From NCBI GenBank assembly GCA_038496445.1, contig JALMLS010000315.1:117616-181615 (forward strand): a stretch of 64,000 nucleotides of DNA. The letters are read 5' to 3'. Made by a program: the position numbers and the translations under genes. This document shows positions 1-21,344 of the stretch, piece after piece (positions within the stretch are counted from its first letter, which is position 1; each line of letters begins with the position of its first letter). Under the pieces are notes generated by a model. The model saw only the letters and a list, made by a program, of their open reading frames with translations. It did not search any database and was not told the origin of the DNA. The stretch is from Trichosphaerium sp. ATCC 40318 (lineage: Eukaryota > Discosea > Flabellinia > Trichosidae).

Positions 1-1287
1 TCAAGGAGTCTGACACCCCTAACACATTTCAGTCATAACTGGTCGCAAAACAAGAATGTCAAACAATAATGATGTAACTCACCTATATGAAACTTTGATT
101 CAACGCTGAGGTTGAATTTGAGTTGGGTCTTTGGAAAATACTTGATTATTTTTCCAGGTTTTTCCGTTATAATCACGTGACCCTTATTATCTATTCCGAA
201 TTTCACGTATCCTGACCCTTTACTACTTGAATGGATAACTTCGGAAAAACCGTTTGGGTAAATCCGACGAACACAAGGAAGTGGATTGTCATCTTTAAAA
301 TAAACGCTTCCATCTTTTCCCCTTAGTGTGGTGTTAAGATCACACGTAAGCCTTGAATGAAACATTCTCAACGTACATTGTAATGTCTGAAGGGAAATAT
401 AAGCTGGCTGGATGATAAACCTTTGTTCTAGAAGGTTTGCCAGAAATAACTTGGGAAGTATTATCGCTCAATGAAATCTTATGTACGCAATGATTAAGGC
501 TATCTGTAGCAAACAGGATAGTCTCATTTTGAGAGAAGCAAAGTGATTTAAATCTCACGCCTTTAAGAGGAGCATGGTTGATAACTATGGTAGACACTGT
601 TCTCTTTGTAGTGTCGATGAACCTCACTTTACGATTATCCACATCTGTTATCTATCATTTGATGTTAATAAAACAACACATTATTTCTAACGTGTACATA
701 TAGGTTATCATCTTTGTCAACAGCACAATGGTAAGGGCTTTTGAACTTGGCAACTTCAAATGAACCGTCAGCAAATCCTTTTTCTCCTCTGGCGATAGGT
801 AAGCGAATAAACGAGTTGGCAGAGTTAATAAAGTACCCAAGGTTTATGTCCAATGTATTGTTGTCTGTGTCGTATCTGACAATCTTGTTAGTATTCAATG
901 ACACCCCTATTATCTATGCATTCATGTTTAGAAGTTAGTAGTGGCGTTGCGTACTCTTCCTTTTGAATCGGTTGTAATTGTGTTTGGTTTTATAGCTGTA
1001 ACGGCTTTAGGTAACTTCCCTACCTTCTCAGTGCGATATACACGGTAAATAGCCTTTTTTTGTTATTAGTGGCAGTAAAGAGGATCGAACAGTACCTTAC
1101 CTTCGTCTGTCGCTTTAATTATGTCGCTAAACCGTTTACACACGTAAGTTGGCGTTAAAAAGTCTTTCCCTTGAATGAATTGAAATACGCTCGTAAGCAC
1201 TTCATTGGGAAGATCCCACAATGGAGAGTTTGAATTCTCAATACTAGGATAGCTAAAATAGCCTGTAATTTGCTTCACCACATTCAT
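1..1287 (-). CDS. F-box protein with NHL-like beta-propeller (partial, runs off left edge)
   Basis: The ATG is at 1287. The first exon (1287 to ~1070) holds an F-box-like segment: LWDLPNEVLTSVFQFI, then a conserved TPTYVCKRF stretch, as in the helix pair that binds Skp1. Later exons (~905-665, ~640-430, ~340-90) encode blade-like repeats such as YHCAVDKDDNLYV, LCFSQNETILFATD and VKFGIDNKGHVIITE, which resemble NHL or SMP-30-type propeller strands. In known families an F-box links a substrate-binding propeller to an SCF ubiquitin ligase, so a substrate-receptor role is inferred. The 3' end lies outside the window. The start is 117 bp from the start of the divergent BEACH gene, so the two probably share a promoter. 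The propeller assignment rests on pattern only. Confidence 0.6.
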
Positions 1288-1404
1288 TCGGTTATGCTAC
1301 GAGTGCGTTGGTTCAATTATACTGGTAATCGCTTTAATTTAAGTAAGTATCCATGGCTGTTAAGACAATTTAAGAAAAAAGGGTAACTGCCGGCGCCTTC
1401 GCCT
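1288..1404. promoter_or_regulatory. Short divergent promoter region
   Basis: This 117 bp AT-rich gap lies between the F-box start codon (minus) and the BEACH start codon (plus). No clear TATA box is visible. It must hold the core promoters and 5' leaders of both genes. Confidence 0.45.
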
Positions 1405-10764
<9,360 letters not shown>

Positions 10765-11041
10765 ATAAAATTAATAATACAAACATAGACAGACAGCAAC
10801 GACACTACTACCCCTTAGTCTAAAAAACAATCAAAAATAATATTCCTCAACCACCATTTGTACGCACGTGGGAGTTCCAAAAAACCTCACTTTGCACGTG
10901 TTAGTTGTAATATCTTTCTGTCAGTGCGTTCTCTGAACGCAATTTCCTCGGAAAAACTAGCGGCAATTGAGTACTCCAGTGAAGCACAATTAAGTCCACT
11001 TTTCGGAAGTTGCTCAAATAAACAGCCAGAACTCCTACATA
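10765..11041 (+). promoter_or_regulatory. Intergenic region between BEACH and GGCT-like genes
   Basis: This 277 bp gap separates two genes on the same strand. It should hold the BEACH 3' UTR (an AATAAA-like AAATAAAA lies just after the stop) and the promoter of the next gene. An open stretch at 10858-11049 overlaps the next start and shows no conserved feature. Confidence 0.4.
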
Positions 11042-12264
11042 ATGACTGAAGAAGCTAAAACAGTTTGGAAATTCGGCTATGGAAGCAATATGAGCCCTAC
11101 AATACTCGCTGATAAAAAAAACGTTAACATTGTTAGTTGGGCAGCTGCTACAGTTAAAGATTGGATTTTAGCGTTCAATCAAGGGCCTGGGAACGTTTTA
11201 GGTACGCGTAACACGCGAAATCGGTGAACTTATACGCTAAGTCGATCCTTGCTTCGCAAACATTGTCTTTAGCCCAGGAGATACTGTACACGGTGTATTG
11301 GTGCGAAAGCAGATTCAAGTCAAACTCGATTGTTAACAAGAGTCAAAAGGTTGAGCTGACCAAAAAAGATGCTGATCGCCTTGACGAAGAAGAAGGTGGA
11401 GGCAAGTATTACACCTGCGAAAAGGTGCAAGCAACCACCTACGATGGTAGATCAATACAAGCAGAGGTACTAAACAACGTGCACGTGAAAGCGTGGTGAA
11501 ATCTACGTCATTTTCGATGGCGCTTTATTGACTTAATCAAAGGCGTATATCAACTTGAAGAAAACAATTCCTCTTCGTATTGGGATATACCCGTCAAAGA
11601 GATACCTGGATTTACTATTACTTGGTGCCAGAGAATGCAAGTTAGACCCAGGTATGTTGGATTATTTGAAAGATATTTACATTGGTAAAATGTGTTTAGA
11701 ATATATTGAGCTACTGGAGAGACATCCACACTATGTTCCTTCATCGTCTACCCTTAAAAAGAGAGAAGCAATTCCACCTTTAAAAACCCTTAAAAAAATG
11801 AGTATCGCTGACCTCAAGGCAAGAGATGGTACCAATGACAAGTATGATCTACACATATGTGTTGTACGCACCTTTTAGTTTTTTTTTCTTTTTTGGTTAG
11901 ATGGTTAAATCGTTTTTTTATTCAGCTGGGACATATCATTAAGACGAAAAAAGGAGCATGGGTTTGGAACATGGAAAAGGGTCGTGACGCTACAAGACGT
12001 GGCTTGCTTCACTTCAGAGGCATGTCCATGGATACTCACGATAGCGATGCACGACCATTCCCAATCGTTGCATCATTTACACCGGAGGAAAAAGAATATT
12101 TAATGTGCGTCAAACATTGTTTACTCTCGTTGTTATCTAGTTGTCTAACTACACAAAGGCAAAAATTAGATACTGCACTCTCCAAAGGAGAACTAGTAGG
12201 TTACCTGGTTGAATTTCAAGAGGATCAAGAACTTCAACCAAGTGTGGGTGATTACAAAAAATAG
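11042..12264 (+). CDS. Gamma-glutamylcyclotransferase-like (AIG2/GGCT fold) protein with unknown C-terminal part
   Basis: The start at 11042 gives WKFGYGSNMSPTIL, the YGSNM glycine-rich signature of GGCT/AIG2-like enzymes. Later exons continue the fold: YTVYWCESRF, then DADRLDEEEGGGKYY and VQATTYDGRSIQAEV, matching the usual 'LDxxEG..Y' stretch. The exon at ~11550-11850 matches the family's tail (KRYLDLLLLGARE). The family forms 5-oxoproline from gamma-glutamyl compounds in glutathione turnover. About 120 further residues from ~11925 (AWVWNMEKGRDATRRG, DTHDSDARPFPIV, LSKGELVGYLVEFQED) are not part of the standard GGCT domain, and I do not recognise them. Introns begin GTACG or similar. The enzyme class is fairly sure; the substrate is not. 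Confidence 0.75.
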
Positions 12265-12671
12265 TATGATCTGATGGCGCTCCAGTACGCTCCTACCTTA
12301 TCACATGGTTGAAATGACAATCGCTAACTGGAATTCGCCACTGTAGGAGCTAGCAAACTGTGGTTACAAGTGGAAACAGTAACTAAAAACACAAAAATAA
12401 AGCGAATTTTTTGGTTGTGAAGATTGTACGGCTAAAATGTGTCACGTGTTTGTAGAAAAAGTTGTCCTTCAATAGACAAAAGAACCCTTTTAGAGCATAC
12501 TAAGACATTTGGCTGTTATGTCAGGTAGCGAGCAAAACTGTGTTAAAGATTTTACCTCAAATAAGTTCATAGTGAGTCTGTAGACTGTGGGTGTTTTATA
12601 GTTTTATTAAGTTTACAAAATTCCATACCGCTAATTAAGTACGGCAGTATTCAACTGTAGTTCCTTAACTA
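12265..12671. other. Intergenic, convergent 3' ends
   Basis: About 400 bp lies between the stop of the GGCT-like gene and the stop of the small membrane protein on the other strand. It is AT-rich with no convincing coding or RNA signal, and probably holds two 3' UTRs. Confidence 0.5.
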
Positions 12672-13208
12672 TTACTCAAAGTCGGACACGTGATTACTGA
12701 ATGAGTTTGTAGAGTTGCCATACAAGTCATCACGTATCTTGCGTACTGATACTAACCACTTTTTGAAGTAGTAGACAAATATAAAATACATCTCAATAAA
12801 GTATGCAACATAAAATAGTTCAGAGCGCCCATACGCATCCACTACCACTGCACCAATATAGAGGACAGGTAATCGCAAAGAAGCAATCAATACAGAAATA
12901 GAAATTGCTCTTACAGTGAATATCTTTTCGCCGCAGAAAAAACCCTCCGAGACCACAAATGCAAACCCAATAAAAACAATAAAGTTTATAAAGCCCGCTA
13001 ATGCCATGATAGTGAAGATAAAACGATCTTTGACATTATACAACGCTCCGACTGCTGCTGAGTAGTAATGTATTCTAGCAAGCATGATAAAGAATACAAT
13101 ACTTGATATCCAGAACACTGGAAGCGCTATAGACTGCAAAAAGTGAATACTTTCAAATAAACTTATTTGTGTAGCTCTATCCTTTTTACGACCATTCCTA
13201 GACTTCAT
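12672..13208 (-). CDS. Small multi-pass membrane protein, unknown function
   Basis: An uninterrupted 178-residue frame with ATG at 13208; single-exon genes are rare in this window. About four hydrophobic segments are visible: residues ~28-47 (LPVFWISSIVFFIMLARI), ~64-88 (FTIMALAGFINFIVFIGFAF), ~98-118 (ISISVLIASLRLPVLYIGAV) and ~128-148 (FYVAYFIEMYFIFVYYF). The N-terminus is basic (MKSRNGRKKDRA) and the C-terminus short and polar. I do not recognise the family. It lies between convergent and tandem neighbours with no functional link. Confidence 0.7.
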   Translation of the reverse strand: MKSRNGRKKDRATQISLFESIHFLQSIALPVFWISSIVFFIMLARIHYYSAAVGALYNVKDRFIFTIMALAGFINFIVFIGFAFVVSEGFFCGEKIFTVRAISISVLIASLRLPVLYIGAVVVDAYGRSELFYVAYFIEMYFIFVYYFKKWLVSVRKIRDDLYGNSTNSFSNHVSDFE

Positions 13209-13435
13209 AGTGCCTATTTCGGACTTGTTGTCGTGTTTTTGTTTAAACCAAAGTAATACAGTGAGGCCTTCATTGAAATTAAGTTGACCCGAAACAATTC
13301 AGGTGAAACTTGACTGCTTTTGACAAAAAGATGTTTTTTACAAGGTGTTAATGTTGAATTTTGATTTAAATACTTTACAATAATACTGTACATTTTGTAC
13401 TTTGGGATAAAACCCGTTTTTGTTTTGTGATAGCT

Positions 13436-16400
13436 TTAAGCTTCTTGAGATAATGTGTCTTTAAAAGCTTTAAGACCTTCCAATACCTTTGACATTAGAG
13501 GCCTCTGTTCAGGTTCACCAACCCAACACTCACGTATAAGTGTTTCAATCTCTGATGGACATGTTTGTGGTATAGTAGGTCGTAGGTTATCAGTAATGAT
13601 AGCGGTCTTTACTTCCTACGCTAGTATGAGAAATTGCCAAAGTAAAACACAAAAAAAAAAAAAAAAGAGTCGTGCCTGCATCTTCCACTCTTCAAAAACA
13701 GCAGTGTCACCTTCTAGAATCCAGCCTTGTTTACTCAATGACTCGAGCAAATCTTCATCTGCGAGCTGTTCTGGAGATAGTACTTCCTCCCTTCGTAGCA
13801 GGTATTCCACGTGTTCACCAAATGGATAGTCTCTGACACAAAATGTTAAACCGAAAAAAAAAACTAGTATCGCAATTACCTTGACACCACTTCCCACATG
13901 AGAATTGCAAAGCTGTAAGTATCAGCACGTTCATCGTATTTGACTCGAGTCGACGCTAATATTTCAGGAGCTAGGCATTGAAATGTTTTGAGAGCTTCAT
14001 CAAGAGGAATAGTGGTATACTAAGTACAAAAACATTAATTAGCATTTCGCAACATAAAGGAAATAGAGCAGGTACCTGAGCTAAGCCAAAATCACCAATT
14101 TTGGCAAGAATTTCTGCTCCAGCGTCGAGAGATTGTATCTAAGTTGATATGAGCAAGAACAATGACTAGAAATTTAGTGTATCGTACAAATATGTTAGGA
14201 CTGCGAAGATCTCTGTGAATTATAGGTGGCTTCAGTGTTTGTAAGTAGTTCAATCCGCTTGCAATATCAATCAAGATACGCGTGCGAATATACCAGGTAA
14301 AATCATCGTCAGAGAGATCCTTGTTGTTAAGATGATCATGCAACGATTTGTTTGGAATATACTCCAAGATCATAGAAAAGTGAGGCTTAAACGTCACACC
14401 ATACAACTTTACCAAGTTAGGATGATCCAACATGCTATCGCATATTAGTTTCCAAGACTCAATATGAATAACAGTTACCTCATTACTGACACTTCATGTG
14501 CAAATTCCAAAAATTTTTCAGTGTCAACATCTCCCTTAAGCTGTTTGATTGCAACTTCCTTTTCTCCGTTCATAACACCTTTGTATACAACAGCAAAACC
14601 ACCTTCACCAATGCGCTCCTCGGAAGTTAACTCATTAACTTGCGGTAAATGTACAAACGCAATATCAGGCGCGATAGCCTAAAAACACAACAGTCAACAA
14701 TGATGCCTAAACACATGCTTTGTCCAACGAACCTTTACAGGAATCTCTTGATCCCCAACTTGAATGTTATCTTGACCACCAACGAAGGCCTCTACGACAG
14801 CATCAAGACCAACATCACGGTGAGCACACCGTGCTCCTGTTTCTGGATCCCAATACTCGACTCCAAGCTTCCGAACCATGCGATGACGGATTTGAAAATA
14901 ATACGTCAATAACATGGCGTCCATCTAAACATTTCAAAGAAAATCAGAAAGATCAATCACCTTGAGCTAAATTGGGAAAAACACAAACAAGGACGTACGC
15001 TAGCAATGATCCTAGCAAGAAGAGATCCTCCACTAGGAGGTTTGTGGCCAACAGGTTCATGAATAGTAATATCTACTCCATCTGGGATGATACTTATGAT
15101 ACCGTACTCCTCACCCATTTGAAATAGGATGCCTCGTGACCACGACTGATGGCACACAACATCTGGTATTTGCATACACCGAACAGTCAGACGTGAGAAG
15201 AATCCGTGTGGCAAAAAGTCTACAAGGTAGCTCCGCGTGTATCGTACTACATTCTTTTCTAAGGTATTCAACAACGAGAACTCCTTGCATTGGAGGTTTG
15301 GTTGTTCAGGTAGCAAGCAAGGAACAATGCTAACATCATCATCGCCTTAAAAATGGTAAGTTTCCAGTACCAAAAGAGAAAGAAAAGAAAAAAGAGGTGT
15401 GCATGCTAACCTTTCAATGGGAAAATGACCTCAAACATTTCTAAGAGCTCTAGTAGTTTTGGATGCATCTCTGCAGGGTACTGCTTCCAAATATGCTGAA
15501 GCATGTCGTGTTTTAATAAGCCATTGTCAATCTTGATCTTAAAACTGATCAACGACGACATCACGTTTGCCAACCATTGTGCGTCTAGAATAACGATTTC
15601 ACGGAGTTTAGGCTAATAATACAGTTAGCTTGGAAATGACAGTTTTGTAAATACCGTATTAAACCAAATAAGACTTCCAACATCGTGCATGAACTCTGTC
15701 ATTGTCTCAACACTTTCAGGAATACATTTACACTTGACACATCTCTCTTTGAACTCATCTAATGGCATTGATGTGATCCCTTTGTCTCTGAATGTGGATA
15801 ACATTCTGTCAACCTCCTAAGAACACTGTGAGTTGAACTCTCACGTGAAAAACTATAAAAGAGAAAGGGGAAAAACCCGAGTTATTACGCACAATGTAAA
15901 AGGAAGGCACTTCACGAATAATTGAAGATTGCTTTGTAGCTATTTCTCTTAGGATCTTTCGCACATTACTAATACCTTGTCCAGTTTTTGGAGAACAGAA
16001 TTGCACAGATTTGATATTTGGATAGCGATGTTGATACTTTTTCATCTTTTTTGTTACTTTCTCCACAAACTCTGTTGTGCATTTCGGGTCATCCTAATAA
16101 AACATCATAAGTCATAAAAGCCATGATACAAATAAGTATGTAGGACGTACACGATGTGTGCCAACGAGTACAACAGGTATTAACATATCCAATAATTTTA
16201 CAGTCTTGAGCCAGTATTCCAATCTGGCATTGTCTTCATTCACCATATTGAACACCAACACATAAATACTCCGTCTAGACAGAAAGAACTGATGTGATGG
16301 ATAGAACACCTACACAAACAAGGCATTTAAAAAGGTGCTACATTTCAAAAGGTCGTGCGTACCTCCTGTCCACCAAAATCATAAACTCTGCATTCGCAAG

Positions 16401-19400
16401 TTTTACTTACAGCGATCCTGAAGGTGCACTGTTAAAAATACTCTATTCTAACTAATTGGGTCTCGAAGTAAAAGTTTGACGTACTGTGACATGTCAACAC
16501 CATCTGTGGAGATATTTTTAGGATACTTCTCCTTCTGTAAACGCTTTATCAAGTGCGTTTTTCCAACGTTTTCTTGACCAAGAACAAGCAACTTGAGAAT
16601 ATTCCAAGGAGCAGTACCAGCGTCTATACTAGCCAAGTACTGAAGTAGTTTCTTTGTGTTCTTTTTGAGTATCTCTGGAGGAATAACAAGGAATGGGTTG
16701 TCGCTCACTGACAGCTTTTCAAGGTGTTCAAACGTAGATAACTGCGCAGGCAGCCTTTCAAAAAAAATTAAAGGGATATTTATGATATTGCATGATGATG
16801 AGGGGTACCTTATAAAATTGTTTTTGCTTAGATTAAGCGATTTCAGGCTTGTCAATTTCAGGACCCATTCAGGTACATAAGGTCTTAGACCTAGACCTGA
16901 CAAATCTAGGCGTGTTATATCGTCTACTGGACTTCCAGCGTATAACAAAAATTCAACCCAATCTGACTTTATGTCGTAACTGTTCTTGATGCCATGCAGT
17001 AGTGCACCTCTGGAAAAAAAAATCAATAAACCAATCACCTAGAATCTACACGTACAATGGCGTTCTTCCACTAGAATTTTTAAGCTCTATAGAAGCACCT
17101 TGGTTGATAAGGTATCTAACAACTGGTTTTTTACCAATATCAACTGACTTGGATTGACACACTTAAAATAAAAGCATTAACAACATAACTATATCATCTA
17201 ACAAACGCACCATGATGCAAGGCAGTATTTCCTTTGTTATCAATAGCGTTAACTTTCCCACCACATAAAACAAGATGTTTCAACACCTGTTTTTTACCAG
17301 TAAGGTTAACATAAAAACATCAAGTTTCTCAAAAAACGTACCTCAATTCGTCCGTTCTTAGCCGCTAGAATTAATGGCGTAATGCCATTTTTTCCTTCCT
17401 TGAGTGGTGCTTTCCACTTCAGTAGATCCTGGATTTTTACAGTCACACACGTGCACAGCAAAAACGAAAAAGAGCAAAAAGAAGAAGTGACTTACCTTAA
17501 CAATACCGAGTGATCCCTCTTCGCATGCTTTGCATAGTAATGTGGATCCATCCTCAAGTATCGCAGTAGCGTCTGTTGGATTGAGAGCAAGCAAAGTTCG
17601 GAACATATCTTCGTTTCCATATTTCACAACAAGCGCTAGCGTCTCTGCGGTATCAATGTCGCACCACGTAAAAATTTCCAAGAGCACGTCCACGTGATTT
17701 CCATCAATAGCAACAGAGATTGGAGATTGAGCCTTGTTTCTATTTCAAGAGAATGAGTACTTTAAGTTACAAACTAGTACAACGTACCCGACAGGATCTG
17801 CTCCATACTGTAGCATAAGTTTTACCATTGAAGCTGATCCGTTCTTGCAAGCAAGAAAGAAGGGCGTCATGGCTGTAGATTCATTTACAAGCAATGAAGG
17901 CGCATGAAACTTAAGCAACGAAGCGGCATCTTCAACTTTTTCGGTGTGTACATATTGGATAAACTTGACAACTATGAACAAACATGAGAATAAGATTGTC
18001 AAATAAAAAGTTGTAAATTGTTCTTACCGCCATTGATCAGATGGTCTTGAGTGTGCTTTATCAATTCAAGCAATCCATTCTGGTGCACTACAACATCACA
18101 AAGGAGAATATGCTTGATATCGTTATTGTCCTTTCTCTTGACAATAATCCCGCAAGCACTTTTTGGGATATTCAACGATTTTGTTACTATTTATGTAATT
18201 AACAAAATGTTCTAATAATAGAAGTGATATGCGCACGTGGCTCAGTAGCATCAAGCTCACAAAATATATGATCCTTAAATGTGATCAGTTTTATAAACTT
18301 ATAACTGTTCTCTTGATCTATTAACGGCTCACATATGAGTAAGCTATCATTGAACAAGTGCAAGATTCTGTCCTAATACCTGCATTAATTTTTTTCTTTT
18401 TCATATCCTGAGACATACCGACATTATACCATTCTTGTAGTTCTTCTCTTGGTACCTTTCTGTTTGAAGGAGTCGTCTGCCAGCACATACAACAGATATT
18501 TTCTGCGAAAGCAAGATGTGAGCATAAAACAATAAATGAAGTGGGCTAAGTACATCTGGAATATCCGCTATGTTATCCTGCACAACCAATACTTTGTACA
18601 TGTCTTGAATTGTTGAGAGAAGTGGCTCAGCAAATACAATACACCGTGTATAATAGTCTAAAAAATCATCAAAAGGTGCCTGATTTGCACTTGATTCTGC
18701 TTGTCTGACACTCTATATTTATCACGTGCGTTAGTACATTATTTATATAGCCTTTCAAAAAAGTTCATATGTACCTTGAACAACGCAAATACATCACTGA
18801 AATCAGTGATAACGTTTTTAATTGTACTGAATCCGTTAGACCAGCTTTTATCGCCAAATTCAGGATCATTTCTTAGGAGCTCTTCATATACTTCAAGCGC
18901 TTTTGGATGATTTTGCATATACTTTAGAACATGGGTCACATAATCTTTACCCTGTTAATAGATAGGTCAACACCACGTGCTAAACATAAGCTTAACAAGC
19001 AGCTATACAGTACCTTCGTAACTAAAATATCGTTGATATCAATCACAGCAGAACTGTCAATCTTTTCTTCATTGTAACGAGCAAAACACTGAGTAGCAAA
19101 CTACAAAATGTGTTATAAATAAAATACAAGTGGGATGAAAAGATAAATAATCACGTGACACTTACTTTTCCCATGACATCGCAGAGCTCTGTGACATGAC
19201 GAAGTAGTATTATACGCTTCTTTTTTTTAATATGCAAGTCTCTATCAGATACATGGAGGTGATAAGCCTTATTTCAAGTGAGTAAACGAGATACATGTTT
19301 TTTCAACAAAAAAAAAAAGACATACTTGTGAAAACGTCAATAACTCTCCAAAATTGCGCTGTAAAGTCCAAACAGCCTTGCTAATTCCTTGCGTTCTTGG

Positions 19401-20894
19401 GGATTGTATACGACTAAGTACATTAACCTTATACTCAGCACGGTCAACCTGAGAAAAAAAGAGTGAGTTAAAAACCAGTAGAAGTTTGACTTTTGAGTCA
19501 AAACAAATGTCTAGGACGTACTGTGTCCATGATATGACTTCTGGTAAACACATAAGTGTGATTCTCTTTTATTGAACGTCTAGCATGCTTTGCAGACCCC
19601 TAAGCATTGTAAATCGAAATGGAAAAAACCAAGTCAACACGTGCGCTAACAGCTTTGCTTAAAAATCTTTTTCGACCTTTAGTCTTTTTAAACCCATCTA
19701 AGCTTATACTTTCTCTACGTAATCGTGCGCTAGAATGATTATCCTTTTCCAAAGAACTATGACAAGTTAGATTTATTTGAGACGAATTGCTTATTAAAGA
19801 GCTTACCGAGAACTTTGGCTGCCATCCGCATGCACGGTAAATCGAGCGGATGACCCACTGGCACGTAAATCAGCATTATCTTCTGGAGGACTGAAATCGT
19901 CATCTCGTCGCTTTCCCTTGAAGTACTTCTTTACATGTAACCCACTAAACCGCTTTTTATCCGATTTTTTGGTAACTTCTACAATGTGTCAACTTGAATT
20001 TCACAAAAATGTCAAAAGAAATTACATAATTTCTGCACTAAAAAAGAATCCATCGTATCTGTTCGTACCAATACGTTGGCTTTGTGCGGCCCGTAAGTTT
20101 GTCTTCTTTCGAGGGCTATCTATTGATCTACTAGAATGAGGGGTCGACATGGACCGATAAGATAGGCTGGAAGAGGAATGATCCGGTGTTGTATTGGCTG
20201 TTACATCTTTAACAGGAATAATAGGTAAACTAATCAATTCCTCTGCTGATTTAGACGGAGAACGCGACCGCGAGCGCGATCTCGATTTCGAACGCGATCT
20301 TGATCTAGAACGTGATTTTGAACGCGATTTCTTACGTTTCGATCTAGACCGACTGTTTTGTCTTCTCGGTGACTTTTGTGCGTCATTGAGACTCGGTGGC
20401 GCTGAACTACCCTTATCAGCGGTTCTTTGTTCCCATATATTCATCATTTGACTGACTCTACCAGCTACAACGATGTGTCAGTATATTGTCTATTTTAAAA
20501 AAACAGGTGTCGGCAACAGCACGCGATGTTCAAATGGCAAAGGCTACGCACGCGTTATTACTGCGCGAGACGATGATAATTCTTCTTCGGCAGCAGAAGT
20601 CTCAGGAGCAGAGTGAGGTCGCCCACCAGAGCTCTTTGAAGAGTGTTCAACGCCATCTTTGTCTTCTTTTGGAGGTTTTACAATTATCGCCGGGTGTGTG
20701 CTACTGTCACTCTCAGTAAGCTTCCTTGCATCTGTAGCTGATATTTTTTTGGTTTCGGCCTTGTTTGTGGATTTGGTTTGGTGTTTGGGTTTTTTTTTCG
20801 TTATTTTAGAGAGGCGTTTAAGACTCGTGCTCATGCTTCGTTTCTTCTTGGCACGAAAGGACATTTTTGTCGTCGAGGGTGCAGTATTGCTCAT
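13436..20894 (-). CDS. Roco kinase 1 (RS-rich N-terminus, DH/PH-like region, ankyrin, LRR, Roc-COR, TKL kinase)
   Basis: The ATG is at 20894 and the stop at 13436. In order, it shows: a Lys/Ser-rich leader; an Arg-Ser dipeptide block (~20370-20250); a helical region like a RhoGEF DH domain (~19550-18740) followed by a PH-like stretch; ankyrin repeats (~17980-17050, e.g. TPFFLACKNGSASMVKLML); LRRs (~16900-16700); and a Roc GTPase with P-loop LGQENVGKTHL, switch DFGGQE and VGTHR. COR follows (~15790-14950). The C-terminal TKL kinase (~14650-13440) has IGEGGFAVVYKG, VAIKQL, HRDLRSPNIF, DFGLAQ and APEIL, so all catalytic motifs are present. Roco proteins couple GTPase and kinase activity in chemotaxis, cytokinesis or osmotic signalling. 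RhoGEF modules occur in some amoebal Roco proteins. The DH/PH call is the least certain part. Confidence 0.88.
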
Positions 20895-21344
20895 CACTAC
20901 TATAATAGGTTAACTTTAGCGCGCCACTAACGTACAATACCAGCATAAAACGTTAACTAAATTGGTTTTGGCCCATGTATCACTACAACCTCGTCTGTAT
21001 TCTCGAGACACGCAGGGATTGCTGTATAAGGAATATACTCAAGTCACAGTGTGCCCTAGCGTATTTCTGCTTGTAGTCACTAGAATTGGAACAATTACGC
21101 GATTTGTACTTTGATCACAATACACAACCGAGATCAAGACAATGGTAACAAAACTACTGCTATTTATGCAATATTAAAGTCAAAAACCGTCAATCTTTAA
21201 ATAAGATTTTAGGCAACTAATGACTCCTTTTTATTTGTACTTTACAATAATACTACAATGACGCGCGTAGAATAATAGTAACGCGTTTCTGTAATGTTGA
21301 ACACTTTATCTTTACAAAATCTCCACATCTCTACAACTAGCACC
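20895..21344. other. Intergenic between Roco kinase 1 and DWY-repeat gene 1
   Basis: 450 bp contain the Roco kinase 1 promoter and the 3' region of the DWY-repeat gene. It is AT-rich with scattered GCGC and ACGCG words. No coding or RNA feature was seen. Confidence 0.45.

Noticed and set aside
14464-14965. Several plus-strand frames under the Roco kinase 1 kinase domain
   Set aside because: Shadows of a well-supported minus-strand kinase; no domain of their own.
20194-20451. Plus-strand frame rich in Asp/Glu-Arg pairs
   Set aside because: It is the mirror of the Arg-Ser block of Roco kinase 1 on the minus strand.
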